Assembly (NCBI RefSeq): GCF_002138415.1
Contig: NZ_CP015612.1
Coordinates: 412,001 to 476,000, forward strand
Direction: 5' to 3'
DNA from: Stenotrophomonas maltophilia
GTDB taxonomy: Bacteria > Pseudomonadota > Gammaproteobacteria > Xanthomonadales > Xanthomonadaceae
Length of the DNA: 64,000 nt
Shown here piece by piece: positions 41,543 through 50,519 of the stretch. Below the pieces are notes generated by a model that saw nothing but the letters and a program-made list of their open reading frames with translations, did not search any database and was not told the DNA's origin. Each line of letters begins with the position of its first letter. Within the stretch, counting starts at the first letter, position 1. Made by a program: the position numbers and the translations under genes.

Positions 41543-42868
41543 ATGAACACTGTTTCCCGCGCCGACCGTCGCCTTCCGGTCACCGTGCTGTCCGGCTTCC
41601 TGGGGGCCGGCAAGACCACCCTGCTCAACCAGATCCTGCGCAACCGCGAGGGCCTGCGCGTGGCGGTCATCGTCAACGACATGAGTGAGGTCAACATCGA
41701 TGCGCAGCTGGTGCGCGAGGGCGGCGCCGAACTGCGCCGCACCGAAGAGACGCTGGTGGAATTCAGCAATGGCTGCATCTGCTGCACGCTGCGCGATGAC
41801 CTGCTGCAGGAAGTGCGGCGGCTGGCCGACGCCGGGCGCTATGACTATCTGCTGATCGAATCGACCGGGATCGGCGAGCCGATGCCGGTGGCCGCCACGT
41901 TCGCGGTGCGCGACGAACACGGCTTCAGCCTGAGTGAAATCGCGCGGCTGGATACGATGGTGACGGTGGTCGACGGCAGCGCGTTCCTTGCCGACTTTGG
42001 TTCGACTCTGCGCCTGGCCGAGCGCGGCCAGCAGGCCGGCCCGGATGACGACCGGGGTGTGGTTGACCTGCTGTGCGAGCAGGTCGAATTCGCCGACGTG
42101 ATCGTGGTCAGCAAGGTGGACCAGGTGGATGACGAAGTGTTGCAGGACACGCTGGCGGTACTGCGTGGCTTGAACCGGGATGCGAAGCTGCTGCTGTCCA
42201 GCTTCGGTGATGTGCCTCTGGCCGAGCTGCTCGATACCGGTCGCTTCGACATGGAGCGTGCGCAACGTGCGCCGGGCTGGGTGAAGGAACTGCGCGGGGA
42301 GCACACACCGGAGACCGAGGAGTACGGTATCGGCAGCTTCGTCTACCGCTCGCGACGTCCTTTCCACCCCGCGCGATTCGCCCGCGCGCTGCAGTCGGGG
42401 ATGCCCGGCGTGATCCGCAGCAAAGGCTGGTTCTGGTTGGCCAATCGCATGGATTGGGTGGGCGAGCTGAACACCGTGGGCGCGGCGACGCGTACGCAAG
42501 CCGCAGGCTTCTGGTACGCCGCGCGCGACCGCGTGCGTGCCGGTCTGGAAGACACCGCGCCGTTGTTGCCGCCGACACCGCTGCCGTACAGCGACCTGGG
42601 GTGGGCACGGCAGCAGGCCGATTGCTGGAGCGCGCCGCTGCCGGGGCTGGAAGATTTCCCGGATGTAGCCGCGCATACGGCGATGCAGCGGCTGTGGCAC
42701 CCGTTGTGGGGGGATCGGCGCCAGGAGCTGGTGGTGATTGGCGTGCACATGGATGAGCGTGCGGTGCGTGCGGAGCTGGATGCGTGCCTGCTCAATGACC
42801 AGGAGCTGCGGGCGGGGCCATTGTTGTGGCAGCAGTTGCCGCAGGCGTTCCCGGTGTGGAAGCGCTGA
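41543..42868 (+). CDS. CobW/COG0523-family metallochaperone GTPase
   Basis: 441 residues from the ATG at 41543. G-domain motifs: Walker A GFLGAGKTTLLN (residues 19-30), the metal-binding CxCC in NGCICCTLRDDLL (about 74-86), ESTGIGEPMPVA and SKVDQVDD as the guanine-specificity motif. The C-terminal CobW_C domain (GIGSFVYRSRRPFHPARF) is complete, with a long tail. Proteins of this class (ZigA/ZnuG type) hand zinc to enzymes under zinc starvation. The Zur-like palindrome 30 bases upstream supports this role. Confidence 0.9.
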   Translation: MNTVSRADRRLPVTVLSGFLGAGKTTLLNQILRNREGLRVAVIVNDMSEVNIDAQLVREGGAELRRTEETLVEFSNGCICCTLRDDLLQEVRRLADAGRYDYLLIESTGIGEPMPVAATFAVRDEHGFSLSEIARLDTMVTVVDGSAFLADFGSTLRLAERGQQAGPDDDRGVVDLLCEQVEFADVIVVSKVDQVDDEVLQDTLAVLRGLNRDAKLLLSSFGDVPLAELLDTGRFDMERAQRAPGWVKELRGEHTPETEEYGIGSFVYRSRRPFHPARFARALQSGMPGVIRSKGWFWLANRMDWVGELNTVGAATRTQAAGFWYAARDRVRAGLEDTAPLLPPTPLPYSDLGWARQQADCWSAPLPGLEDFPDVAAHTAMQRLWHPLWGDRRQELVVIGVHMDERAVRAELDACLLNDQELRAGPLLWQQLPQAFPVWKR

Positions 42869-42890
42869 GCGGGCGCTGAGGGTTCGGGGT

Positions 42891-42950
42891 GTGCCGGCCA
42901 GCGGCCGGCACTACCCGCCCTGCATCGATCCACGCAGGGCGTGGATCTAC
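42891..42950. repeat. Two SMAG-type palindromes
   Basis: GTGCCGGCCAGCGGCCGGCA followed by CTAC, then GATCCACGCAGGGCGTGGATC followed by CTAC at 42950. The last CTA (42947) is the stop codon of the ABC-F gene. Confidence 0.88.
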
Positions 42951-44554
42951 AAGGCGTCACGCCACTGCCAGCCCCCGGTGCTCACCTGCAGCACGTGGGT
43001 CGGTCGCAATGCCTGCAGCAGGTGCCGGTCGTGGCTCACCATCACCAGCGCGCCCGGCCACGCCGCAAGCAGTTCTTCCAGTGCCTGCAACGCGCTCAGG
43101 TCCAGTGCGTTGCCGGGCTCGTCCAGCAGCAACAGTTGGGGCGCGGGATCGGCATACAACACGCTGGCCAGCGCACCCTTCACTCGTTCGCCATCGCTGA
43201 GGCTGTGGGCTGCCCGCTGGATGCGCTGTGCATCCAGCCCGAGCAGGGCCAGCCGCGTGCGCAGCTCGCCTGGGTCCGCGCGCGGGTTGGCGGCCTGCAG
43301 GCTGTCGAGGATGCTGCGCTGGCCGGACAGCCCCAGCAGCTGCTGGTCGAGCAGGGCCAGTGGCGCATGCCGTTGCACGGTGCCACTGCATGCAGGCAGC
43401 TGGTCGGCCAACACACGCAGCAGGGTCGATTTGCCGCTGCCGTTGTCCCCGACCACGGCGATGCGCTGGCCGCGACGGATTTCCAACTGCAACGGTGCAC
43501 TGCAGCCATGTGGCAGCACCAGCGCCTCGGCCTGCAGCAGACGCGTGCTGCCACGCTCACCCGCACCGGCAAACAGCGCCAGTTCCGGCGCCGCATGCAC
43601 CGCGGATGCTGCTGCGCGCAGCTGCTCTGCGCTGGCCAGCAGGCGTTCGGCCTGCACCTGCTGTGCGCGGCCGTGGCTGGCCTCGGCGCGCTGCTTCTGC
43701 CTGCCGAGCAGGATCGGGGCCTGGTTGGCCTGCTTCGCATCGCGATTGCCACGTGCCTGGCGTTGTTGCTGGCGTTCGTGTTGTTCGCGCGCGCTGCGTT
43801 GCTGTTGCCGGTGCTGCGCACGCGCATGGTCAAGCTGTGTGGCAGCGGCTTCACGTTCGGCGGCGCGCGTGTCGGCGTAGTGCTGCCACGGCCCACCATA
43901 GCGATGCAGCCCGCGCGCATCGAGCTCGACAATCTGCGGCATGTGGCCCAGCAGCTTGCGATCATGGCTGATCGCCAGCAGGCCGCCGCGCCATTGCTGC
44001 AACTGCTCGTACAGCTGCTGGCGATGACGCGCATCGAGGTGGTTGCTGGGTTCGTCCAGGATCAGCCAGTCGGCGCCGCTGGCCCACGCGCCGGACAGCG
44101 CCACCTGCATCGCCTGGCCGCCACTGAGGCGCGCGGCGGGCTGGGCGGGATCGAGATCGTCAGGCAGCCGAAGCGCCTGCCATTGCTGCTGCAGGCGCTC
44201 GCGCAGGTCCCAACGGTCGCCTACGCAGGCGAAGTCGGCCTCGTCCACGCTGCCGGCTTCGATGCGTTGCAGTGCGGCCAGCTCCGCGCCGACACCGGCC
44301 AGTTCACCGACCGTGCCGGCGGGTGGATAACCGGGCGTGGGCAACAGGAACACGCGGCCACTGCCGCGCACCTGGCCGTTGTCGGGCAGCAGCCGGCCGG
44401 CCAGCAGGCGTGCGAGCACGCTCTTGCCGGCGCCATTGGCACCGACCAGGCCGGTAGCGACCGGTTCGAAGGAAAACGTCAGATCGGAAAACAGCAGGCG
44501 GCCGTCGGCCAATCGATACGACACGCGATCGAGCGTGAGGGAATGCGGGGTCAT
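42947..44554 (-). CDS. ABC-F family ATPase
   Basis: 535 residues with two ABC domains and no membrane part. First domain: Walker A GANGAGKS (39-46), signature LSGGQ, Walker B LILDEPSNHLD. Then a basic, Gln/Arg-rich linker (HRQQQRSAREQHERQQQRQ). Second domain: GDNGSGKST, LSDGERVK and LLLLDEPGNALD. ABC-F proteins bind the ribosomal E site and help stalled or drug-bound ribosomes. The class cannot be set, but the hairpin-rich leader resembles those of drug-induced ABC-F genes. The TAG stop lies in a repeat. Confidence 0.9.
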   Translation of the reverse strand: MTPHSLTLDRVSYRLADGRLLFSDLTFSFEPVATGLVGANGAGKSVLARLLAGRLLPDNGQVRGSGRVFLLPTPGYPPAGTVGELAGVGAELAALQRIEAGSVDEADFACVGDRWDLRERLQQQWQALRLPDDLDPAQPAARLSGGQAMQVALSGAWASGADWLILDEPSNHLDARHRQQLYEQLQQWRGGLLAISHDRKLLGHMPQIVELDARGLHRYGGPWQHYADTRAAEREAAATQLDHARAQHRQQQRSAREQHERQQQRQARGNRDAKQANQAPILLGRQKQRAEASHGRAQQVQAERLLASAEQLRAAASAVHAAPELALFAGAGERGSTRLLQAEALVLPHGCSAPLQLEIRRGQRIAVVGDNGSGKSTLLRVLADQLPACSGTVQRHAPLALLDQQLLGLSGQRSILDSLQAANPRADPGELRTRLALLGLDAQRIQRAAHSLSDGERVKGALASVLYADPAPQLLLLDEPGNALDLSALQALEELLAAWPGALVMVSHDRHLLQALRPTHVLQVSTGGWQWRDAL

Positions 44555-44580
44555 GCGACCTCCAATGGATGCCGGGTTCT

Positions 44581-44630
44581 CCCCTGCGCGCAGGGGCGGG
44601 AAGAGTCAGGCCGTCTAGTGGGAAGACGGC
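44581..44630 (-). promoter_or_regulatory. Hairpin-rich leader of the ABC-F gene
   Basis: Reading toward the gene on the minus strand: GCCGTCTTCCCACTAGACGGC (44610-44630), then CCCCTGCGCGCAGGGG (44581-44596), ending about 26 bases before the start codon. Two stable hairpins this close suggest transcription or translation attenuation. Confidence 0.5.
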
Positions 44631-44727
44631 GGCATCAATGGCGCATTGGTCGCGAGCCTCTGGGAGGAATGAGCGGCCAGTATAGCGGGGTTGGCTGAAT
44701 GGTTTGATGGCTCGACGCTACAAAGGC

Positions 44728-44750
44728 ATCCACGCATGGCGTGGATCTAC
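44728..44750. repeat. Single palindrome, GATCCACGC class
   Basis: ATCCACGCATGGCGTGGATC followed by TAC. Confidence 0.75.
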
Positions 44751-44782
44751 TGTGGGCCGGGCATGGGGTGGATTGATCGCGC

Positions 44783-45682
44783 CTACGGCACGGTTTCCAG
44801 GCGCGCGCTGACGAAGTCGATGAATACCCGCAGCTTCGGAAGCACGTGGCGGCCGGAGGGCCACAGCAGGTGGAAGATGCCGCAGGAATGCACGTGTTCG
44901 TCCAGCACGGTGACCAGGCGGCCGTCGGCCAGGGCATCGCGCACCGAGTGCACGGGCACGAAGGCCAGGCCGACGTGGCGCAGCGCCAGCGCCACCCGCG
45001 CCTCGATGGTGTTGGCCACCATGTGTACCGGCAGCTCCTGCGGGGTTTGCTCATCGGGCCAGTGGATGGGCCACAGTTCCAGCTTGCCGGTACTGGGGAA
45101 GCGATAGTGCAGCAGCGTGTGCTGCAACAGGTCGGCCGGCGTGTGCGGCGTGCCGCGGCGCTGCAGGTAGGCGGGCGAGGCGACGATGCGGCGTGGGAAT
45201 ACGCCCAGGCGTCGTGCGTTCATGCGTGAATCGCTGGGCTCGCCGACGCGCAGCACGGCATCGAATCCCTCCTCGATGACATCGACCAGGCGATCGCTGA
45301 AATCCAGATCGAGGCGGATATCGGGATAGGCCGCCATGAACTCGGCCATCAGCGGCAGGGTCAGGTCACCCACCAACGGCAGGCCGATGCGCAGTGTGCC
45401 GCGTGGCGTGGCGTGTGGTTGTGCCAGCTCGGTGCGCGCGGCATCGCGCTCGTCGAGGATGCGCCGGCAACGCGCCAGGAACAGCTGGCCCTCGGCGGTG
45501 AGGGTGATGCTGCGGGTGCTGCGATGAAACAGGCGCACGCCCAGTGCGTGCTCCAGGCGGGCAACGCATTTGCCGGCGGCCGAGGCCGAGATGCCCTGCA
45601 GGCGCCCGGTCTCGACGAAGCTGCGGGTATCTGCAGCGTGCACGAAGGTCTGCAGATTGGCGAGATTGTCCAGGACTGACAT
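44783..45682 (-). CDS. LysR-family transcriptional regulator
   Basis: 299 residues from the ATG at 45682. The N-terminal winged helix is LANLQTFVHAADTRSFVETGRLQGISASAAGKCVARLEHALGVRLF (residues 7-52), followed by a substrate-binding-like domain (LRIGLPLVGDLTLPLMAEFMAAYPDIRLDLDFSDRLVDVI). It belongs to the large DsdC/AaeR-like group. It is divergent from a serine hydrolase-MFS operon, which it most likely controls from the 230-base gap between them. Confidence 0.93.
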   Translation of the reverse strand: MSVLDNLANLQTFVHAADTRSFVETGRLQGISASAAGKCVARLEHALGVRLFHRSTRSITLTAEGQLFLARCRRILDERDAARTELAQPHATPRGTLRIGLPLVGDLTLPLMAEFMAAYPDIRLDLDFSDRLVDVIEEGFDAVLRVGEPSDSRMNARRLGVFPRRIVASPAYLQRRGTPHTPADLLQHTLLHYRFPSTGKLELWPIHWPDEQTPQELPVHMVANTIEARVALALRHVGLAFVPVHSVRDALADGRLVTVLDEHVHSCGIFHLLWPSGRHVLPKLRVFIDFVSARLETVP

Positions 45683-45910
45683 GGGCGTGCGGGCAATGAA
45701 AGCGGCAGGGTAGGTCGGCGCGGCTGTAGCGGGTGGCTCCGCCAACGCAACGCTGTGGTGCGGGGCGGGTCGCCGGCCGTTGCGGCCTTGCAGTTCCGGC
45801 CATGATGCCGATTGCGGACTGCACGGTCCATGATGCCCGGAGCGGCAACCGGCTTTTTGCGCGACGGCGGGCTGCCTAACGTGGCGGGCCTCTCCCCACG
45901 GACCATCGCG

Positions 45911-47089
45911 ATGAATGCTGTTCCTTCCCTTGCACCTGCGCCGACGCTGCCGTCGGTGCAGCGGCTGCTGCAGCAGGTCCACCCGCAGCGCCTGGTCGGT
46001 GCGGTGGTGCTGGTGCGCGAGCACGGTGTGCTGCGCCACGCCAGCGCGACCGGGCTGGCCGATCGTGAATCGGCCACGCCGATGCAGCGCGACCAGTTGT
46101 TCCGGCTGGCATCGGTCAGCAAGCCGCTGCTGACCACGGTGATCCTGCGCCTGGTGGCCGAGGGCGTGCTGGACCTCGACGCGCCGGTACAGCGTCGGCT
46201 GCCGGATTTCCGCCCGGCACTGGCCGATGGCAGCACGCCAGCGATCAGCCTGCGCCAACTGCTCAGCCACAGCAGCGGACTGGGTTACCGCTTCCTGGAA
46301 GCCGACGCTGACGGCCCGTATGCACGCGCTGGCGTCAGCGACGGCATGGATGCCAACCCCGTGAGCCTGGCGGACAACGTGCAGCGTATCGGCCAGGCAC
46401 CGCTGTTGTTCGCCCCCGGCAGCCTATGGCTGTATTCGTTGGGCGTGGACGTGGCGGGAGCGGCGGCCGAAGCCGCGACCGGTGAAACGCTGCAGGCATT
46501 GTTCGCACGCCTGCTGGCCACGCCGCTGGGCCTGCGCGATACCGCGTTCGCCACCGACGATGCCGCGCGGCTGGCCACGCCCTATGTCACCGACACGCCG
46601 CAGCCGCATCGCCTGCAGGAAGGCGAGGTCGTCGCTCCGTTCGAGGGTACCGTCGGTATCGCGTACAGCCTCGCGCGTGCGACTGATGCCAGCCGTTTTC
46701 CTTCGGCCGGGGCCGGTCTGGTCGGTACCGCCGATGACGTAATGGCGGTGCTGGAGGCCTTGCGTGATGTGCAGAGTTCAGGCCTGTTGCCGCCCGCGCT
46801 GGCAGCGCAGATGGCCAGCCCGCAGGTGGGCGAGCAGGGGCCGCCGGAACCGGCCGGCTGGGGCTTCGGGCTGGGCTTTGCGGTGCTGCGCGATGCCGCC
46901 GCCAGTGGCACCCCGCAGAACGTAGGTACATGGCGTTGGGGCGGTGCCTACGGGCACAGCTGGTTTGTCGACCCTGCGCGTGGGCTGAGCGTCGTGGCGC
47001 TGACCAACACCCTGTATGAAGGCATGGACGGCGCTTTCGTCGATGAACTGCGTGACGCGGTCTACGCCGATCTGGGGGCTGCACGATGA
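45911..47089 (+). CDS. Serine hydrolase, class C beta-lactamase family
   Basis: 392 residues from the ATG at 45911. The SxxK motif is in FRLASVSKPLLT (about residue 75); LLSHSSGLGY and WLYSLGVDVAG supply the second motif (Tyr-Ser), and the C-terminal WGGAYGHSWFVDP replaces KTG. No signal peptide is visible, which favours a cytoplasmic esterase/peptidase of the EstB type over a periplasmic lactamase. Its stop overlaps the MFS start by four bases (ATGA), so the two form an operon divergent from the LysR gene. Confidence 0.88.
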   Translation: MNAVPSLAPAPTLPSVQRLLQQVHPQRLVGAVVLVREHGVLRHASATGLADRESATPMQRDQLFRLASVSKPLLTTVILRLVAEGVLDLDAPVQRRLPDFRPALADGSTPAISLRQLLSHSSGLGYRFLEADADGPYARAGVSDGMDANPVSLADNVQRIGQAPLLFAPGSLWLYSLGVDVAGAAAEAATGETLQALFARLLATPLGLRDTAFATDDAARLATPYVTDTPQPHRLQEGEVVAPFEGTVGIAYSLARATDASRFPSAGAGLVGTADDVMAVLEALRDVQSSGLLPPALAAQMASPQVGEQGPPEPAGWGFGLGFAVLRDAAASGTPQNVGTWRWGGAYGHSWFVDPARGLSVVALTNTLYEGMDGAFVDELRDAVYADLGAAR

Positions 47090-48270
47090 GCGGCCATGCC
47101 ATTGATGCGGCGAGTCCAGCCGGCGAAGCCACGCACCTGCCGTGGGCGGGCCTGCTGGCGCTGGCCGGCGGCGGCTTCATCACCCTGCTGACCGAAACCC
47201 TGCCGGCCGGTGTACTGCGGCCGATGGGCGAGAGCCTGGGCGTGAGTGATGCGGCGGTGGGCCAGCTGGTCAGCGTGTACGCGCTGGGATCGGTGATGGC
47301 CGCTTTACCGATGACTGCGCTGACCCAGCGCCTGCCGCGACGCCCCTTGTTGCTGGCCGCCATCGCCGGCTTCGTGGTGGTCAATACGCTGACCGCACTG
47401 AGTAGCAGTTATCCGCTGATTCTTGCCGCGCGCTTCCTGGCCGGCGTGAGTGGTGGCCTGCTGTGGTCGCTGGTGGCTGGCTACGCGGCGCGCATGGTGG
47501 TGCCCTCGCTGCAGGGCCGGGCGATTGCGGTGGCAATGGTCGGTTCGCCGCTGGCGTTGTCGCTGGGCGTGCCGGCCGGTACGTTGCTGGGCCAGCAGAT
47601 CGGCTGGCGCTGGGCGTTTGCGCTGATGAGCGTGCTGGGCGTGGGCCTGCTGGCGTACGCGCGCTGGGCACTGCCGGCGTTGCCCGCCGCCGGTGCCGGC
47701 CAGCGCACATCGCTGGGTACGGTGTGGCGCATGCCCGGTGTGCGCAGCGCGCTGCTGGTGATGGTGCTGTACGTGCTGGCGCACAACGTGCTGTACACCT
47801 ACATCGAGCCGCTGGCGGTCGATGCGGGTGCCGGTGCCTGGCTGGACCGGCTGCTGCTGGCCTTTGGCGTGGCCGCCATCGCCGGCATCGGTATTGCCGG
47901 CTGGGGCGTGGATCGCCACCTGCGTGCGCTGGTGTGGGCGGCGGTGATCGGCTTCATCGTGCCGGTACTGACGTTGCTGGTATGGCCGGGTGCGGCGACC
48001 GCGCTGCTGCTGGCGACGATCCTGTGGGGCGTGGCGTTCGGTGCGGTGCCGACGCTGTTCCAGACCGCACTGGCACGCCGTGCGGGTGCCGCCGCGGATC
48101 TGGCGCAGTCGATGCTGGTGACCGGTTGGAACCTGGCCATCGCTGCCGGTGGCGTTGCGGGGGGTGTGCTGCTGCAGGCGGTTGGCCCGAACCAGTTGGG
48201 ATGGCTGCCGTTGCTGCTGCTGGCCGTGAGCGTGGCCTGGCTGCTGGCACGGCCGAAGGCCTGGGCGTAG
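47086..48270 (+). CDS. MFS transporter, DHA1 type
   Basis: 394 residues, twelve hydrophobic helices. The motif-A-like loop MGESLGVSDAAVGQLVSVYALGSVMAALPMTALTQRLPRRPLL and motif-C-like GVSGGLLWSLVAGYAARMV point to the drug:proton antiporter 1 family (AraJ/YdhP-like sugar or arabinose efflux). It is translationally coupled to the serine hydrolase gene, so it may export the product or substrate of that enzyme. A SMAG repeat follows the stop. Confidence 0.92.
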   Translation: MSGHAIDAASPAGEATHLPWAGLLALAGGGFITLLTETLPAGVLRPMGESLGVSDAAVGQLVSVYALGSVMAALPMTALTQRLPRRPLLLAAIAGFVVVNTLTALSSSYPLILAARFLAGVSGGLLWSLVAGYAARMVVPSLQGRAIAVAMVGSPLALSLGVPAGTLLGQQIGWRWAFALMSVLGVGLLAYARWALPALPAAGAGQRTSLGTVWRMPGVRSALLVMVLYVLAHNVLYTYIEPLAVDAGAGAWLDRLLLAFGVAAIAGIGIAGWGVDRHLRALVWAAVIGFIVPVLTLLVWPGAATALLLATILWGVAFGAVPTLFQTALARRAGAAADLAQSMLVTGWNLAIAAGGVAGGVLLQAVGPNQLGWLPLLLLAVSVAWLLARPKAWA

Positions 48271-48292
48271 GCCCAAGTCAAACGTTACGGAG

Positions 48293-48352
48293 GTGCCGGC
48301 CAGCGGCCGGCACTACCGTGGTCCACGCCATCCACGCATGGCGTGGATCTAC
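48293..48352. repeat. Two SMAG-type palindromes
   Basis: GTGCCGGCCAGCGGCCGGCA with CTAC, then ATCCACGCATGGCGTGGATC with TAC at 48352. Confidence 0.85.
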
Positions 48353-48433
48353 CGAGCGCAGCGACCCGCGTCTGCCTTTGCTTTTGCCTTCTTCCGTTGA
48401 TTCCGTGGTGGGACGCCGCCGCAATGTGTCCGT

Positions 48434-48616
48434 GGCCGGGTGGGTGGGTTGCGCAGGGGCGTGAGCCGCATGGGCCCGAGGCATGCCTCGGGCGGGTTGG
48501 GCAGGACGCCCAACCCCGGTCTTGCCGTGTGCGCAGGACAGCGCACACGAGCAAGCGGCGACCGAGCTTACATGGACGTACTTGCAGCGCCCCCTGCGCG
48601 ACCCATCCACCCGGCC
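48434..48616 (+). repeat. Core-and-arms element, copy 1 (enlarged)
   Basis: Arms GGCCGGGTGGGTGGGTTGCG (48434) and CGCGACCCATCCACCCGGCC (to 48616) are near-perfect inverted repeats. Between them the shared core runs from GCGTGAGCCGCATG (48459) to GACCGAGCTTACATGGACGT and ACTTGCAGCG (48590). This copy carries an insert (about 48472-48558) with its own hairpins, for example CCGAGGCATGCCTCGG. The 3' flank holds CCACCACGAGGGGCTCCGCC at 48644. It fills the gap 48353-48673, where I see no gene. Confidence 0.8.
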
Positions 48617-48673
48617 CCAACTGATGGATTCACCGGGCGCGACCCACCACGAGGGGCTCCGCCGTTCGCCGTC

Positions 48674-50290
48674 CTACTCCACTCCCTCACGCTCGATCGG
48701 CACGCTGCGCGGATTCTGCATGTGCTCCCGCGCCGCACCGTATCGCTGCTGCCGCTTGTGGTGGAACGCCACGAACTCATCACGGGGCAGCGGGCGCGAA
48801 AACAGCCAGCCCTGCCCGAACTCCACGTGCCGGCTGTGCAGGTAGGCCAGCTGCGCCTCGGTCTCCACGCCCTCGGCCACCACCCACAGGCCCAGTTCCT
48901 TAGCCATGTCGATGATGTGCGGGGTCACCGGGCTGGTCGCACTCTCGGTGCCAATCGCATCGATGAACGATTTGTCGATCTTCAGCGCATCCAGTGGCAG
49001 TTGTTCCAGGTACTGCAGGCTGGAGAAGCCCACGCCGAAATCGTCGATGGCCACGCTGTGACCTGCACGGCGTGCCTGCGCCAGCATCGTGCGGGCGCGG
49101 TCCAGGTCGAGGAAGCCGCGCTCGGTGGCCTCCATCCAGATCTGCTGCGGCAGGATGCCGCTGCCGGCCATGTGCTTGGAGATCATCTGCAAGGCACGGC
49201 CGCTGCTGATGTCCTCGGCGGCCAGGTTGATCGCGATGTGTGCGCTGCGGTCGGCCACCAGTAGTTCGCGCATGTCGCGCACCACGTTCTCGATCACCAG
49301 TTCGGTGACCGCGGCGATCATGCCGGCCTCTTCGGCCAGTGGAATGAACAGGTCCGGCCGCACCTGGGTGCCGTCCGGGCGCTGCCAGCGGATCAAGGCC
49401 TCGGCGCCAACGCAGATGCCGGTGTCCAGCTCGATGATCGGCTGGTAATGCAGGTACAGCTCGCGGCGACGGATGGCGGTGGCCAGCTCGCCACGCAGTG
49501 ACAGGCGCCGCCGCGACAGCCAGATCACCAGGCCGGCGCCGGCGGCCGCCAGCAGGATGCCCAGCGGCACGAACAGCCAGGCCTGCTGGCGGAAGGTGGC
49601 GGCCAACGCGGTGCGTGGCGTGGTGGCGATCGCCAGCCATTCCTCGTTGCGGGCGGTGGCGTAGAGCGTGTTCTGGTCCAGCCCTTCGCCAGGATTGCGC
49701 AGCAGGGTCTCCAGCAGTGCCGTGTCCATGCCGTCCTGCTTGGCCAGCAGGCGTCCATCCGGGCTGGCCAGCGCCAGGCGGACATGCGGGTCTACGATGA
49801 CGTCGACGAAGCGGCGCGGATCAACCAGCACGTCGTAGGAGCCGTACAGGATCGACAGCACCTGGCGACGGCCGCTGGCTTCGGGCCGCACGTCCACCGC
49901 GATGCCGGCGCCGTCACTGGTTACGTGGTCGGCCTTGGGCTGGTTCACGTCGGAGCGGAACGGTCCCCACGAGGTGCAGCGCAGCTTGCCGCCTTCGAAG
50001 TAGCCCATCTGGTCGGCCGATGGCGTGGTCATCACCAGCGTCTGCATGCGCCGGATGTGTTCCTCATCGCAGCCCGAGGCGGTACTGGCCTCGGCCGATT
50101 TCAGCGCGGCCAGCGCCTCGTGGTAGGACAGATCGGACCGGCGCAGGGTGCGCAGGGCGATGTCGTGCAGCCGTTGTTGTTCGACGCTGATCGTGCGGTC
50201 CCAGGTGGCATAGGCCATCACGGCGATCGGCAGCGCTGCAGCCAGCAGCGCCAGCGCGGTGCCGCCGATGATCACGCGCAGCCGGCTCAT
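48674..50290 (-). CDS. CSS-motif EAL-domain c-di-GMP phosphodiesterase
   Basis: 538 residues from the ATG at 50290 (MSRLRVIIGGTALALLAAAL). Layout: membrane helix, periplasmic CSS-motif domain (paired Cys in SGCDEEHIRRM and LRCTSWGPF), second helix (LFVPLGILLAAAGAGLVIWL, about residues 235-255), then a complete EAL domain: YQPIIELDTGICVGAEALIRW, INLAAEDI, MEATERGFLD, AIDDFGVGFSSL, LKIDKSFID and VAEGVET. All metal and catalytic residues appear present, so it should degrade c-di-GMP, with activity set by the redox state of the periplasmic cysteines as in E. coli PdeB/C-type enzymes. Confidence 0.93.
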   Translation of the reverse strand: MSRLRVIIGGTALALLAAALPIAVMAYATWDRTISVEQQRLHDIALRTLRRSDLSYHEALAALKSAEASTASGCDEEHIRRMQTLVMTTPSADQMGYFEGGKLRCTSWGPFRSDVNQPKADHVTSDGAGIAVDVRPEASGRRQVLSILYGSYDVLVDPRRFVDVIVDPHVRLALASPDGRLLAKQDGMDTALLETLLRNPGEGLDQNTLYATARNEEWLAIATTPRTALAATFRQQAWLFVPLGILLAAAGAGLVIWLSRRRLSLRGELATAIRRRELYLHYQPIIELDTGICVGAEALIRWQRPDGTQVRPDLFIPLAEEAGMIAAVTELVIENVVRDMRELLVADRSAHIAINLAAEDISSGRALQMISKHMAGSGILPQQIWMEATERGFLDLDRARTMLAQARRAGHSVAIDDFGVGFSSLQYLEQLPLDALKIDKSFIDAIGTESATSPVTPHIIDMAKELGLWVVAEGVETEAQLAYLHSRHVEFGQGWLFSRPLPRDEFVAFHHKRQQRYGAAREHMQNPRSVPIEREGVE

Positions 50291-50519
50291 GGCCGGAGCT
50301 CCAGCGGGGCGGGCAGGGCAGGGTGCATGGGCGGGGCCGGTCCTTGGGCAGGTGCGGCTATCTGAGCATGGCGCCGGGCCGGGTGGAATGGGACGAATCC
50401 GGTATTGGGTCACATTGTGATGAAAGCGGCCAGGTTTGACGTGATCGGGTCGTCCGGCGCTGGCGCTCCGCGCCGCGGAGGACTACCGTCGAACGCTTCG
50501 CCCGCCCCTTTCCGCGCCC

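Noticed and set aside
42941..44698. 585-residue plus-strand frame opposite the ABC-F gene
   Set aside because: Gln/Ala-rich shadow of the ABC-F coding strand.
48440..49264. Frames across the core-and-arms repeat (for example those containing GRCKYVHVSSVAA on the minus strand)
   Set aside because: The same peptide appears wherever the repeat occurs, so it is translation of a non-coding element.
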